From: Caldicellulosiruptor acetigenus
GTDB taxonomy: Bacteria; Bacillota; Thermoanaerobacteria; Caldicellulosiruptorales; Caldicellulosiruptoraceae
Direction: 5' to 3'
Assembly: GCF_026914305.1 (NCBI RefSeq)
Contig: NZ_CP113866.1
Span: 186,001 to 250,000, forward strand
Length of the DNA: 64,000 bases
A program made the position numbers and the translations under genes. The stretch's first letter is position 1; every line of letters starts with the position of its first letter. This document shows, piece by piece, positions 29,166 through 39,049 of the stretch. The notes beneath the pieces were generated by a model. The model saw nothing but the letters and a program-made list of their open reading frames with translations, searched no databases and had not been told where the DNA came from.

Positions 29166-30260
29166 TTGTTAAGGGAAGGGCAAGTTAGAATTCCGTCTGG
29201 TTGTGCTATTTCGGGGTTTATTAACAAAAAAGGTGTGAGGATTTCTGGCACAGACATCATCAATTCCATTGCCATCATGAAGGAAAGAGGAAATGGGCTT
29301 GGTGGTGGATTTGCAGCGTATGGAATCTATCCTGACAGAAAAGATTGGTATGCTTTTCACCTATTTTTTGATGATATAAAGGCAAAAGAGGATACAGAGC
29401 ACTTTTTAAACCATAACTTTGAGATATTGGAAAGCGAAGTAATTCCAACAAGAAAGGTTTCAAGCATTCAAAACAGCCCGATTGTCTGGAGATATTTTGT
29501 AAAGCCACTTGAGAAAAGATTGAGAGATACAGAAAAAACAGAAGAGGATTTTGTTGTTGACAGTGTAATGTTTATAAACAGTAGAATTGACGGTGCGTAT
29601 GTATTTTCAAGTGGCAAGAACATGGGTGCATTCAAAGGGGTTGGATATCCAGAGGACATAGGCGAGTTTTTCAGGATTGACGAGTACAAGGCATATATCT
29701 GGACAGCGCACTCAAGATTCCCAACAAACACGCCAGGCTGGTGGGGCGGTGCGCATCCGTTTACACTGCTTGACTGGTCAATTGTCCACAATGGCGAAAT
29801 TTCGTCATATGGAACAAATTACAGATACTTAGAGATGTTTGGTTACAAGTGTACACTTAGGACTGACACAGAGGTCATGGCATACCTTTTTGACCTTCTT
29901 TTGAGAAAGCACAAGCTTTCTGTTGAGATTGCAGCCAAAGCCCTGGCAGCTCCGTTTTGGAGTGTGATTGACAGACAGAGCGAACAAGAAAGAGAAAAGC
30001 TCAAAGCAATAAGAGCAGTGTATGCATCTTGCTTGGTGAACGGGCCGTTTTCGATAATCTTGGGATTTTCAAATGGAATATTAGCGCTTAACGATAGAAT
30101 TAAGCTGCGACCGCTTGTTGCTGCACAAAAAGGTGATTTTGTATATGTTGCATCTGAAGAGGCAGCAATAAGAGAAATCTGCAAAGACCCGGAAAAGGTC
30201 TGGATGCCAAAAGGCGGAGAGCCTGTGTATGTTACTTTGGACGAAGGGGTGATAGTATGA
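29166..30260 (+). CDS. Glutamate synthase, glutamine amidotransferase subunit (split type)
   Basis: A 364-aa class II glutamine amidotransferase that releases ammonia from glutamine for glutamate synthesis. The nucleophile Cys is in PSGCAISGF (residue 13), not at position 2, so either processing removes the leader or the protein follows the archaeal-type pattern. HSRFPTN, WGGAHPF and VHNGEI are family motifs. TTG start behind AGGAGGT. It is the first of five genes encoding separate glutamate synthase parts; its stop overlaps the next start. Confidence 0.85.
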   Translation: MLREGQVRIPSGCAISGFINKKGVRISGTDIINSIAIMKERGNGLGGGFAAYGIYPDRKDWYAFHLFFDDIKAKEDTEHFLNHNFEILESEVIPTRKVSSIQNSPIVWRYFVKPLEKRLRDTEKTEEDFVVDSVMFINSRIDGAYVFSSGKNMGAFKGVGYPEDIGEFFRIDEYKAYIWTAHSRFPTNTPGWWGGAHPFTLLDWSIVHNGEISSYGTNYRYLEMFGYKCTLRTDTEVMAYLFDLLLRKHKLSVEIAAKALAAPFWSVIDRQSEQEREKLKAIRAVYASCLVNGPFSIILGFSNGILALNDRIKLRPLVAAQKGDFVYVASEEAAIREICKDPEKVWMPKGGEPVYVTLDEGVIV

Positions 30261-31765
30261 TTTCGCTATATGAAAATGAGTTTGAGGTTGTAAGGGATGA
30301 AACAAAGTGCATAAGATGCAAAGTTTGTGTTCGCCAGTGTGCAAATGAGGTTCATGAATATGATGAAGAGGAAGACAGAGTAGTTGCAGACTCATCAAAG
30401 TGTGTTGCATGCCATAGATGTGTTGTTATGTGCCCAACAAAGGCGCTTACCATCAAAAAGACAGAAAATGCATTCAAGGAGAACGCTAACTGGACACCTT
30501 CTTATATAAATGAAATATACAAACAGGCAGAGACAGGCGGAATACTTTTAACTGGTATGGGAAATGATAAACCAATACCAATTTACTGGGATAGGCTCTT
30601 AATAAACGCAAGCCAGGTTACAAATCCGTCAATTGACCCGCTGAGAGAGCCGATGGAGCTCAAAACATTTATTGGCAGAAAACCTGACAAGCTTGAGTTT
30701 GACGAAAATGGGAATCTTAAAACAAAGCTTCCGCCCCAGCTTGAATTAGAAGTACCTATTATGTTTTCTGCAATGTCGTTTGGTTCAATATCGCTCAATG
30801 CCTGTGAGTCTTTGGCAGCAGCAGCTGTTGAAGTGGGAACATATTGGAACACAGGCGAAGGTGGACTTCATCAGAAGCTCTATAAATACAAAGAAAGAGC
30901 AATTGTTCAGTGTGCATCAGGAAGATTTGGTGTTGACGTTGACTATTTGAACGCAGGTGCGGCAATTGAGATAAAGATTGGTCAGGGTGCAAAGCCGGGA
31001 ATTGGCGGGCACTTGCCTGGTGAGAAGGTTGGCGAAGAAGTATCAAGAACAAGAATGATTCCAATTGGCTCTGATGCTATTTCACCAGCTCCGCACCATG
31101 ATATTTACTCAATTGAAGATTTGCGCCAGCTCATATTTGCTTTAAAAGAAGCAACAAACTATACAAAACCTGTGGGTGTTAAAATTGCAGCTGTTCACAA
31201 CGTTGCGGCAATTGCCTCTGGTATTGCAAGAGCAGGTGCTGACTTTATCACAATCGATGGTGTGAGAGGTGGCACAGGTGCAGCACCACTCAGAATTAGA
31301 GACAATGTTGGTATTCCAATAGAACTTGCTTTGGCAGCTGTTGATTCGCGCTTGAGAGAGGAAGGAATTAGAAACCAGGTATCAATCATTGTTGCAGGTT
31401 CAATTAGGAATAGTAGCGATGTTGTGAAGGCTATAGCACTTGGTGCTGATGCAGTCTACATTGGAACAGCGGCGCTCATTTCATTGGGCTGTCATGTTTG
31501 CCAGAAGTGCCATACAGGAAAGTGTAACTGGGGAATAGCAACACAGGACCCTGTTTTGGTAAAAAGACTCAATCCTGAGATTGGAGCAAGAAGAGCAGCA
31601 AACCTTTTGAAGGCTTGGAGCCATGAGATAAAAGAGATGCTGGGTCTTATGGGAATAAATGCTCTGGAGAGCTTGAGAGGAAATAGACTTATGCTCAGAG
31701 CAGTTGGACTTACAGAGAAAGAGATGGAAATCTTAGGTGTCAAGCATGCAGGAGAGGGGGTATAG
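30257..31765 (+). CDS. Glutamate synthase, FMN/Fe-S catalytic subunit (split type)
   Basis: A 502-aa subunit. Residues about 10-75 carry a two-cluster ferredoxin domain (CIRCKVCVRQCANE and CVACHRCVVMCPTKA); residues about 140-480 are the FMN-binding glutamate synthase barrel (MFSAMSFGSIS, GEGGLHQKLY, QGAKPGIGGHLPG, DGVRGGTGAAPL), with a late Cys cluster CHVCQKCHTGKCNWG. It turns 2-oxoglutarate and ammonia into glutamate. Overlaps the amidotransferase gene by four bases. Confidence 0.92.
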   Translation: MISLYENEFEVVRDETKCIRCKVCVRQCANEVHEYDEEEDRVVADSSKCVACHRCVVMCPTKALTIKKTENAFKENANWTPSYINEIYKQAETGGILLTGMGNDKPIPIYWDRLLINASQVTNPSIDPLREPMELKTFIGRKPDKLEFDENGNLKTKLPPQLELEVPIMFSAMSFGSISLNACESLAAAAVEVGTYWNTGEGGLHQKLYKYKERAIVQCASGRFGVDVDYLNAGAAIEIKIGQGAKPGIGGHLPGEKVGEEVSRTRMIPIGSDAISPAPHHDIYSIEDLRQLIFALKEATNYTKPVGVKIAAVHNVAAIASGIARAGADFITIDGVRGGTGAAPLRIRDNVGIPIELALAAVDSRLREEGIRNQVSIIVAGSIRNSSDVVKAIALGADAVYIGTAALISLGCHVCQKCHTGKCNWGIATQDPVLVKRLNPEIGARRAANLLKAWSHEIKEMLGLMGINALESLRGNRLMLRAVGLTEKEMEILGVKHAGEGV

Positions 31766-31768
31766 GCT

Positions 31769-32236
31769 TTGGCAAAAAAGATTTTCCCGAAAGAAGATGT
31801 GTGTGTAGGGTGCCACCTGTGCGAGGTTTACTGTGTGTATGCTCACTCTAAATACAAAAAACCAAATGCGAAGGCTCATGAGCTTGTAAAGCTTTATATA
31901 AAGCATAAAGATTCAAAACCAACACCGAGAATTTTGGTTGAAGAAAAAAGTGGAACTTGGACCACATTTGCCCTACAGTGCAGACACTGCGATGATGCTC
32001 CATGCACAAAGGCGTGTATCACAGGTGCAATGAAGAGGCTTGAAGATGGAAGGATAGTTTGCGATGAGGAAAAGTGTGTTGGGTGCTGGTCGTGCATAAT
32101 GGCATGCCCACACGGGGCTGTGCGAAGAGGTGAGAACAAGAAAGCTGCATCAAAATGTGATTTGTGCTTGGAGCTCGGCGAGCCTGCATGTGTCAAGAAC
32201 TGTCCGAATGAAGCCCTTGAAATCAAAGAGGTGTAA
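31769..32236 (+). CDS. 4Fe-4S ferredoxin-type electron carrier of glutamate synthase
   Basis: A 155-aa iron-sulfur protein with four cysteine groups, including CVGCHLCEVYC, CRHCDDAPCTKAC, CVGCWSCIMACPHGA and CDLCLELGEPACVKNCP, the pattern of four-cluster subunits (DMSO reductase B type). It probably passes electrons between the FAD oxidoreductase and the FMN subunit. TTG start three bases after the preceding stop with GAGAGGGGG upstream. Confidence 0.85.
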   Translation: MAKKIFPKEDVCVGCHLCEVYCVYAHSKYKKPNAKAHELVKLYIKHKDSKPTPRILVEEKSGTWTTFALQCRHCDDAPCTKACITGAMKRLEDGRIVCDEEKCVGCWSCIMACPHGAVRRGENKKAASKCDLCLELGEPACVKNCPNEALEIKEV

Positions 32237-32256
32237 AAAGGGGGAAGAGCTTATCA

Positions 32257-33525
32257 ATGAAGTATGTTATAATAGGTAACTCTGTTGCTGCGTGCGGATG
32301 TATTGAAGCAATAAGAAAGGTTGATGCGCAAAACCCTATTGTTGTTATATCAGATGAAAAGTACAGGGTATATTCAAGACCGCTCATCTCTTACTACCTT
32401 GGCGGGAAAGTTGACGAGAGCAAGATGTATATCAGAGATGAGGACTACTATGAGAAAAACAAGGTAGAAACAAAACTTGGCAAAAAAGCAGTAGCAGTTG
32501 ATTTCAAGAACAAAGAAGTTATACTTGACGACGGTGAAAAAGTAAAATACGACAAACTCTTAATTGCAACAGGTGGAAAGCCTTTCATCCCGCCTACAAA
32601 AGGGTTTGAACTCAAAAATGTGTTTACATTCATAAAGTTTGATGATGTGAAGGCGATAGATGAGGCTATCAAAAATGGGGCAAAAAAGGCGGTAGTTATT
32701 GGTGCGGGCCTGAGCGGGCTCAAAGCAGCAGAAGCACTCATCAAAAGGAATTTAGATGTAACTGTTGTTGAGCTTGCAAACAGGATTTTAGGTTCTATAC
32801 TGGATTTGGAGGCGTCAAAAATAGTCCAGGATGAGCTTGAAAAGCATGGTATAGTTTTTAAGCTTGAAACATCTGTTGATGAGATAATAGGCGATGGCAA
32901 GGTTGAAAAAGTAAAGCTCAAAAATGGTGAGGTTTTAGATGCCGACATAGTTGTGTTTGCGATAGGTGTCGTTCCAAACATTGACTTTTTAAAGGGCACA
33001 GAACTCAAAATCAACCGCGGAATTGTTGTAAACAACAAAATGGAAACAAATATAGAGGATGTGTATGCCGCAGGTGACTGTGCAGAAGGATACGACTTTG
33101 TATTTGAGCAGCAAAGGGTAATTCCAATCTGGCCAAATGCTTATAACCAGGGCGAGACAGCAGGATATAACATGGCAGGGGTTGAAAAGACATTTGACAG
33201 AGGTTTTCCAATGAACTCAATAGGGTTTTTTGATGTGCACATGATAACAGCAGGAATTGTTGTGCCAACATCAAGTGACATAGAAGTCTTGGTAAAACAT
33301 GACAAGGAAAAGAATACTTACAGAAAGATATATCTCAAAAATGGCAGAGTTGTTGGCTTTATGTTTATAAACTCAATTGACAGAGCAGGTATGATAACTA
33401 ATATGATAAAAGAAGGCTTTAACGTTGAGAGTATAAAACACAGGCTTCTTGAAGAGGACTTTGGATATTTAGATTTGCCAAAGGAAATAAGGCAAGAGAA
33501 GATTTTAGGGGGTGCAAAAGCTTAA
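32257..33525 (+). CDS. FAD-dependent NAD(P)H oxidoreductase of glutamate synthase
   Basis: A 422-aa flavoprotein of the pyridine-nucleotide disulphide oxidoreductase fold. FAD site at the N-terminus (YVIIGNSVAACGCIEAI), NAD(P) site VVIGAGLSGLKAAEAL (about residue 145) and the second FAD motif VYAAGDCAEG (about 269). It likely supplies reducing power to the split glutamate synthase. Start ATG 32257; GGGGGAAGAG precedes. Confidence 0.83.
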   Translation: MKYVIIGNSVAACGCIEAIRKVDAQNPIVVISDEKYRVYSRPLISYYLGGKVDESKMYIRDEDYYEKNKVETKLGKKAVAVDFKNKEVILDDGEKVKYDKLLIATGGKPFIPPTKGFELKNVFTFIKFDDVKAIDEAIKNGAKKAVVIGAGLSGLKAAEALIKRNLDVTVVELANRILGSILDLEASKIVQDELEKHGIVFKLETSVDEIIGDGKVEKVKLKNGEVLDADIVVFAIGVVPNIDFLKGTELKINRGIVVNNKMETNIEDVYAAGDCAEGYDFVFEQQRVIPIWPNAYNQGETAGYNMAGVEKTFDRGFPMNSIGFFDVHMITAGIVVPTSSDIEVLVKHDKEKNTYRKIYLKNGRVVGFMFINSIDRAGMITNMIKEGFNVESIKHRLLEEDFGYLDLPKEIRQEKILGGAKA

Positions 33526-33526
33526 A

Positions 33527-34279
33527 ATGGCACACAACAAGCTTACAATAGATGCAAAAGGCATACATTACAAAGAATTGAATGAGATGATAGAAAACGC
33601 TCTGAATGAAGGATATAAAGAGATAGATTTGGTAAACGTAAACGGCCAGCGTTACATTGGCGATGGATTGACATTCCCGGATAGAAAACTTAACATCTAT
33701 GGCACCCCTGGAAACGACATGGCTGCGTTCATGAACGGCCTTACAATTGAGGTATTTGCAAACGGTCAGGATGGTATTGGAAACACCATGAACGCAGGCA
33801 AGATAATAGTTCATGGTTCTGCAGGGGATATTATAGGCTATGGAATGCGCGGCGGCGAGATTTTCATAAAAGGCGATGTTGGCTACAGAGTTGGAATTCA
33901 CATGAAAGAGTATCAAGACAAGATTCCTGTTTTAGTTGTGGGTGGAAAAGCAGGGGATTTTCTTGGTGAGTACATGGCAGGTGGAAGGATAATTGTGCTG
34001 GGTCTTACATTAAAAGATGGTGAGCCTATAACAGGGCTTTACTGTGGCACAGGTATGCATGGTGGTGTAATGTATCTTCGCGGAGAACTGCAGCCATATC
34101 AGCTTGGGAAAGAGGTTAAAGTTGTTGATATGGAAGAAGAGGATTACAAGTTCATTGACAAATATGTTACAGAGTTTGTAAAGCTTTTTGGATATAGCAA
34201 AGAATATATAATGTCAAAGCCTTTTTACAAGCTAATTCCTTACAACAAACGCCCATATGGAAAGCTGTACGCTTATTAA
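33527..34279 (+). CDS. Glutamate synthase GXGXG-domain subunit (split type)
   Basis: A 250-aa protein equal to the C-terminal GXGXG beta-helix domain of bacterial glutamate synthase. Repeated Gly motifs are seen: GDGLTFPDRKLNIYGTPGND, GNTMNAGKIIVHG, GYGMRGGEIFIKGDVGYRVG and GGKAGDFLGEYMAGG. It holds structure between the amidotransferase and synthase sites. ATG 33527 is preferred; GTG 33512 overlaps the previous gene and lacks spacing to a ribosome site. Confidence 0.9.
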   Translation: MAHNKLTIDAKGIHYKELNEMIENALNEGYKEIDLVNVNGQRYIGDGLTFPDRKLNIYGTPGNDMAAFMNGLTIEVFANGQDGIGNTMNAGKIIVHGSAGDIIGYGMRGGEIFIKGDVGYRVGIHMKEYQDKIPVLVVGGKAGDFLGEYMAGGRIIVLGLTLKDGEPITGLYCGTGMHGGVMYLRGELQPYQLGKEVKVVDMEEEDYKFIDKYVTEFVKLFGYSKEYIMSKPFYKLIPYNKRPYGKLYAY

Positions 34280-34299
34280 TAATCCAGAATATGACATCT

Positions 34300-34340
34300 G
34301 GCCAGTGGCAGAAGATTGTGCCATTGGCCGTTTTGCAATT
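34300..34340 (+). terminator. Terminator of the glutamate synthase operon
   Basis: GGCCAGTGGCA (34300-34310) pairs with TGCCATTGGCC (34319-34329, one G-U), followed by GTTTTGCAATTTT. Confidence 0.8.
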
Positions 34341-34374
34341 TTACTGGGAAGTTTTACAAACAGGGGGTTTTAAG

Positions 34375-34866
34375 TTGGACTCTATTGATATAATTGCCTT
34401 ACAGATGATAAAATATTTCAAAAATGATGTGAGAAGAATAAACCATGCACTCAAAGTGTTCTCATTTGCAAGGCTGATTGGAAAGGCGGAAGGTTTGGAC
34501 AGTAAAAAACAGTATGTTTTAGAAGCTGCTGCGCTTTTGCATGATATTGGTATTAAGGTGTGTGAGCAAAAATACGACTCAACAGCAGGTCATCTGCAGG
34601 AGATTGAAGGACCAGAGGTTGCAAAAGAAATTTTGTTGCCCATGAATATTGAAAAAGACACACTTGAGAGAATACTTTTTCTCATTGGCAACCATCATTC
34701 ATATTCAAAGATAGATGACATTGACTTTCAAATCCTTGTTGAAGCAGATTTTCTTGTAAATATATATGAAGACTCTGTGGAAATCGAAACAATAAAGAGT
34801 ATAAAGCACAAATACTTTAAAACCACGATGGGACTTTTCCTGATTGAAAAGATGTTTGAAGTATGA
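34375..34866 (+). CDS. HD-domain phosphohydrolase-like protein
   Basis: A 163-aa metal-dependent HD-domain protein. Ligand motifs: INHALKVFSFA (His about 23), AALLHDIG (His-Asp about 61), and IGNHHSYSKID. The substrate could be a nucleotide or other phosphate ester; nothing here settles it. TTG 34375 is chosen because GGGGG lies seven bases upstream and the longer frame from 34291 would run through the terminator hairpin of the preceding operon. Confidence 0.75.
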   Translation: MDSIDIIALQMIKYFKNDVRRINHALKVFSFARLIGKAEGLDSKKQYVLEAAALLHDIGIKVCEQKYDSTAGHLQEIEGPEVAKEILLPMNIEKDTLERILFLIGNHHSYSKIDDIDFQILVEADFLVNIYEDSVEIETIKSIKHKYFKTTMGLFLIEKMFEV

Positions 34867-34962
34867 GGTAGAACTGGTAGCATGGCCGGCTGCAAATAGG
34901 ATTTGCGCTGGTCTTCAAAAAAATAAAATCTGTAGGATGGTAGAAGGGGGATTGATGGTAGT

Positions 34963-36531
34963 ATGGATTTATTTTTAAGTGTCTTACCAATTCTGCTTGT
35001 CTTATTTCTTCTCATCTTTGCAAAGAAGACTGCAGATGTTGCAGGGCTTGTCGGATGGGTGGCAACAGCTTTAATTGCTATTGTGTATTTTAAAACCTCA
35101 TTTGATGTTGTGTTAAAATCATCCATAATGGGATTTTTAGCTGCTCTTCCAGTTTCTTTAGTTGTTGTCACATCAATCCTGCAGCTCAATGTCATGGAGT
35201 CAGCAGGTGCGATGAAAAGAATTATTGTGTTTGTAAAAGGCTTATCAAAGGATGACAAGGTGTTCCAGGCACTGATTCTGAACGTAGGGTTTGGAACATT
35301 TTTGGCAGCAACCGGAGCGGTCCCTGTGACTGTGCTTCCACCAATTTTGATTGGTCTTGGTTATTCCACCTTTGCTGCAATTGCCCTGTCTGCAGTCGGG
35401 TTTGATGCGCTGTGTACATATGCTCTTCTTGGTACACCTTTGGTTGTATTTTCACAGATTGCAAATGTGGATTTGATAACGTCAGCAAGATACTTTTTGC
35501 CATTTGTTGGAGTTGTTTCATTTACAATATCTCTTGCAATGCTTTTTATAATTGGCAATAGCAAGTTTGTCAAAAGAGGGTTTGTGCCTGCTATAATTGT
35601 CGGGCTTACATCCTATGCAGCAGCAGAACTAGCAATTTTGGTAAAAGCACCAGTTATCACTGGCATCTTTGCAGGGATTCTTATAATGCTTGTCATGATG
35701 GCAATACTCAAACTTCTTGGCAAAAGAGTATATGACTCAAGCCATTTTACAGAAGAAGATAGAAAAGTTGAAAAAACAATGGGGATAATAAAAGCAACAT
35801 CGCCGTGGATACTGCTGGTTGTCTTTATTCTAATTACAAATCTTATTACCCCTATAAGAGAGTTTCTATATGACAAACTTTCAATGCCAGTTGAAGTAAT
35901 GAAAGGTCCAAAAATAAAGCCCATTTTCACAAGGGTAATCTGGCAGTCATACACATGGATATTGCTCTCAACAATTATTTCAATCTTCATCTTCAAAATG
36001 AATGGCAAGGAACTGAAGAGTGTATGGGAAAAGACAAAATCAAGAATTCCAAAACCTTTCTGGTCTTCAACTGTGTTTTTCCTGATGGCTTATGTCATGA
36101 TGTACTCAGGCTATCAAAAGACATCAAACGGGTATGAACTTTTGCAAAAGACTCACAACATTGTGTATGTGCTTGCAGAATATTCGGCAAAAGGATTTAA
36201 AAACGCATATGCTTTTGTTGCTCCATATCTGGGCATCTTGGGCGGTTTCATTACAGGTACTGAAACATCCACCGTTGCCATGTTTGCAAAATATACCATT
36301 GAAACCTCAAACTTGCTTGGGCTGTCGCCGCTTTTGATGGTTGCAGCTGTTGCGTTTGGTGGTGGGCTTGCCTCTGGAATATCACCGTCAAAGCTTCAAA
36401 ATGCAGCTGCTGCAATTGATGCGATTGGCCAGGAGTCAAAGGTCTTGAGAACAACGCTAATAATTTCCCTCATCATGGCGTTTGTTACAGGAATAATAAG
36501 TTTTCTGTTGAGAGGGTATACAATTCATTGA
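34963..36531 (+). CDS. L-lactate permease family transporter (LctP)
   Basis: A 522-aa membrane protein with about 12-14 helices. The C-terminal segment GGFITGTETSTVAMFAKYT and ISPSKLQNAAAAIDAIGQE match the lactate permease family signature (NTxSN-like loop and PSKI-like motif). It would move lactate or a related hydroxyacid with protons; Caldicellulosiruptor-type organisms make lactate, so export is possible. Stands alone; the preceding gene is an HD protein about 95 bases upstream. Confidence 0.82.
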   Translation: MDLFLSVLPILLVLFLLIFAKKTADVAGLVGWVATALIAIVYFKTSFDVVLKSSIMGFLAALPVSLVVVTSILQLNVMESAGAMKRIIVFVKGLSKDDKVFQALILNVGFGTFLAATGAVPVTVLPPILIGLGYSTFAAIALSAVGFDALCTYALLGTPLVVFSQIANVDLITSARYFLPFVGVVSFTISLAMLFIIGNSKFVKRGFVPAIIVGLTSYAAAELAILVKAPVITGIFAGILIMLVMMAILKLLGKRVYDSSHFTEEDRKVEKTMGIIKATSPWILLVVFILITNLITPIREFLYDKLSMPVEVMKGPKIKPIFTRVIWQSYTWILLSTIISIFIFKMNGKELKSVWEKTKSRIPKPFWSSTVFFLMAYVMMYSGYQKTSNGYELLQKTHNIVYVLAEYSAKGFKNAYAFVAPYLGILGGFITGTETSTVAMFAKYTIETSNLLGLSPLLMVAAVAFGGGLASGISPSKLQNAAAAIDAIGQESKVLRTTLIISLIMAFVTGIISFLLRGYTIH

Positions 36532-36585
36532 GAAAAAATATAGTTGAAAAAGAATCATATGAAGTGATATAATTAAATCAAATAC

Positions 36586-36626
36586 AAAAGGCAACAAGAG
36601 ATGTAAAAAGGTTGCCTTTTCTTTTG
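36586..36626 (+). terminator. Terminator after lactate permease
   Basis: AAAAGGCAAC (36586-36595) pairs with GTTGCCTTTT (36611-36620), followed by CTTTT. Confidence 0.8.
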
Positions 36627-36633
36627 AAAGTAA

Positions 36634-36648
36634 TTGAAAACGCTTTCT
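36634..36648 (+). promoter_or_regulatory. Candidate cre (CcpA) site before GH3 gene
   Basis: TTGAAAACGCTTTCT matches the Gram-positive catabolite-responsive consensus WTGNAANCGNWNNCW at every position, 75 bases before the GH3 start. Confidence 0.6.
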
Positions 36649-36722
36649 ATTTTAATTACAAGCCTTTTTTTTGCCCCCAGCACAATTTTTAAAAGATTTA
36701 GAAAAATTGGAGGTGTATAGAG

Positions 36723-39035
36723 GTGTCAATTGAAAAAAGGGTAAACGAGCTTTTACAGAAGATGACAGTTGAAGAAAAGGTGTATCAGCTCACAAGCGTG
36801 CTTGTTCAGGACATCATGGAAAACGACAAGTTTTCGCCTGAGAAAGCTAAAAAGCTTATACCACACGGAATTGGGCAAATAACAAGAGTTGCAGGCGCAA
36901 GCAACTTGAGCCCTGAAGAGACAGCAAAGACTGCAAATGAAATTCAAAAGTTTCTGGTTGAAAACACACGGCTTGGAATTCCTGCTATGATTCATGAAGA
37001 GTCGTGCTCAGGTTTCATGGCAAAAGGTGCAACTGTATTTCCACAGAGCATCGGCGTTGCCTGCACGTTTGACAATGAGATTGTTGAAGAGCTTGCAAAG
37101 GTTATAAGAATTCAGATGAAAGCAGTTGGAGCTCACCAGGCTTTAGCTCCGCTCATTGACGTTGCACGGGATGCGCGTTGGGGAAGGGTTGAAGAGACGT
37201 TTGGAGAAGACCCCTACCTTGTTGCAAATATGGCTGTGAGCTATGTAAAAGGCATCCAGGGTGATGACATAAAAGACGGTATAGTTGCAACAGGTAAGCA
37301 TTTTGTTGGGTATGCAATGTCAGAAGGCGGAATGAACTGGGCGCCTGTCCACATTCCTGAAAGAGAACTCAGAGAAGTGTATCTTTACCCGTTTGAGGTT
37401 GCAGTAAAGGTTGCAGGACTAAAATCTATCATGCCAGCTTATCATGAGATTGACGGAATTCCTTGCCATGCAAATAGAAAGCTTTTGACAGACATTGCAA
37501 GGGGTGAGTGGGGATTTGACGGCATATATGTTTCAGACTATGCAGGTGTAAGAAATATCCTTGACTACCACAAGGCAGTAAAAACATATGCAGAGGCAGC
37601 ATACATTTCACTGTGGGCAGGGCTTGACATTGAGCTGCCAAAAATAGAATGTTTCACAGAGGAGTTTATAAAAGCATTAAAAGAAGGAAAGTTTGACATG
37701 GCGGTTGTCGATGCCGCTGTAAAAAGAGTTTTAGAGATGAAGTTCAGGCTTGGTCTTTTTGACAACCCATATATCAAAACCGAAGGTATTTTGGAGCTTT
37801 TTGACAACAAAGAACAAAGAGAGCTTTCACGAAAGGTTGCTCAAGAGTCCATGGTACTTTTGAAGAATGACAATTTCCTGCCACTTTCAAAGGATGTAAA
37901 GAAGATTGCAGTGATTGGACCAAATGCAGACTCTGTGAGAAACCTCTTGGGTGACTATTCGTATCCAGCACACATAGCAACACTTGAGATGTTCTTCATA
38001 AAGGAAGACAAAGGTGTTGGCAATGAAGAAGAGTTTGTAAGAAAAGTAATCAATATGAAATCTATCTTAGAGGCTATAAAAGACAGAGTTCAAAACAAAG
38101 CTGAGGTTGTATATGCAAAAGGCTGTGATGTTAATACTCAAGATGAATCTGGTTTTGAAGAAGCAAAGAAGGCAGCACAGGGTGCAGATGTAGTAATTTT
38201 GGTTGTTGGTGACAAGGCAGGTTTGAGGCTTGATTGCACATCAGGTGAGTCAAGAGATAGGGCAAGTTTAAAACTTCCTGGAGTGCAGGAAAAGCTCATT
38301 GAAGAGGTTTCAAAGGTGAACGAGAATATTGTAGTTGTGCTTGTAAATGGAAGACCTGTTGCGCTGGAAGGCATCTGGCAGAAAGCAAAAGCTATTTTGG
38401 AAGCATGGTTCCCGGGCGAAGAAGGAGCAGAGGCTGTAGCAGATGTTCTTTTCGGCGACTACAACCCGGGTGGCAAGCTTGCAATATCCTTCCCAAGGGA
38501 TGTAGGACAGGTTCCGGTTTATTACGGGCACAAACCGTCTGGTGGAAAGTCCTGCTGGCATGGGGACTATGTTGAGATGTCAACAAAGCCTTTCTTGCCG
38601 TTTGGCTATGGACTTTCATACACAACTTTTGAGTACAAAAACTTTGTAATAGAAAGAGAAAAGATTTCTATGGATGAGAGCATTAAAATCTCAGTTGAGG
38701 TTGAGAACACAGGCAAGTACGCAGGCGATGAAATAGTTCAGCTTTACACAAGAAAAGAAGAGTTCTTGGTAACCCGCCCTGTAAAAGAGCTCAAAGCTTA
38801 CAAGAGAGTACACTTAAAGCCGGGCGAAAAGAAGAAGGTTGTATTTGAAATCTTCCCCGACCAGTTTGCGTACTATGATTATGATATGAATAGGGTAATT
38901 TCACTTGGCACTGTTGAGGTCATGGTAGGAGCATCTTCAGAAGACATAAAGTTCACAGGGACATTTGAGATTGTGGGCGAAAAGAAGGATGCAAAAGAAA
39001 TCAAAAATTATCTTAGCCGTGCGTGGTGTGAATAA
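36723..39035 (+). CDS. GH3 glycosidase (beta-xylosidase/beta-glucosidase type)
   Basis: A 770-aa cytoplasmic exo-glycosidase. Order of parts: GH3 N-terminal barrel (about 30-330; KHFVGYAMSEGGMNW; nucleophile Asp in IYVSDYAG about 272), GH3 C-terminal sandwich (about 385-620; LLKNDNFLPL, KLAISFPRDVGQVPVYY) and a fibronectin-III-like domain (about 650-740; VTRPVKELKAYKRV). The sequence around ERELREVYLYPFE resembles Thermotoga and clostridial beta-xylosidases, so xylo- or arabino-oligosaccharides are likelier than cellobiose, without certainty. GTG start behind GGAGGT. No signal peptide. A candidate cre site suggests carbon catabolite control. Confidence 0.9.
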   Translation: MSIEKRVNELLQKMTVEEKVYQLTSVLVQDIMENDKFSPEKAKKLIPHGIGQITRVAGASNLSPEETAKTANEIQKFLVENTRLGIPAMIHEESCSGFMAKGATVFPQSIGVACTFDNEIVEELAKVIRIQMKAVGAHQALAPLIDVARDARWGRVEETFGEDPYLVANMAVSYVKGIQGDDIKDGIVATGKHFVGYAMSEGGMNWAPVHIPERELREVYLYPFEVAVKVAGLKSIMPAYHEIDGIPCHANRKLLTDIARGEWGFDGIYVSDYAGVRNILDYHKAVKTYAEAAYISLWAGLDIELPKIECFTEEFIKALKEGKFDMAVVDAAVKRVLEMKFRLGLFDNPYIKTEGILELFDNKEQRELSRKVAQESMVLLKNDNFLPLSKDVKKIAVIGPNADSVRNLLGDYSYPAHIATLEMFFIKEDKGVGNEEEFVRKVINMKSILEAIKDRVQNKAEVVYAKGCDVNTQDESGFEEAKKAAQGADVVILVVGDKAGLRLDCTSGESRDRASLKLPGVQEKLIEEVSKVNENIVVVLVNGRPVALEGIWQKAKAILEAWFPGEEGAEAVADVLFGDYNPGGKLAISFPRDVGQVPVYYGHKPSGGKSCWHGDYVEMSTKPFLPFGYGLSYTTFEYKNFVIEREKISMDESIKISVEVENTGKYAGDEIVQLYTRKEEFLVTRPVKELKAYKRVHLKPGEKKKVVFEIFPDQFAYYDYDMNRVISLGTVEVMVGASSEDIKFTGTFEIVGEKKDAKEIKNYLSRAWCE

Positions 39036-39049
39036 AATTTTGTGTTTGT

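Noticed and set aside
34291-34374. Upstream extension of the HD-domain protein
   Set aside because: It would translate the terminator hairpin of the glutamate synthase operon and lacks a ribosome site.
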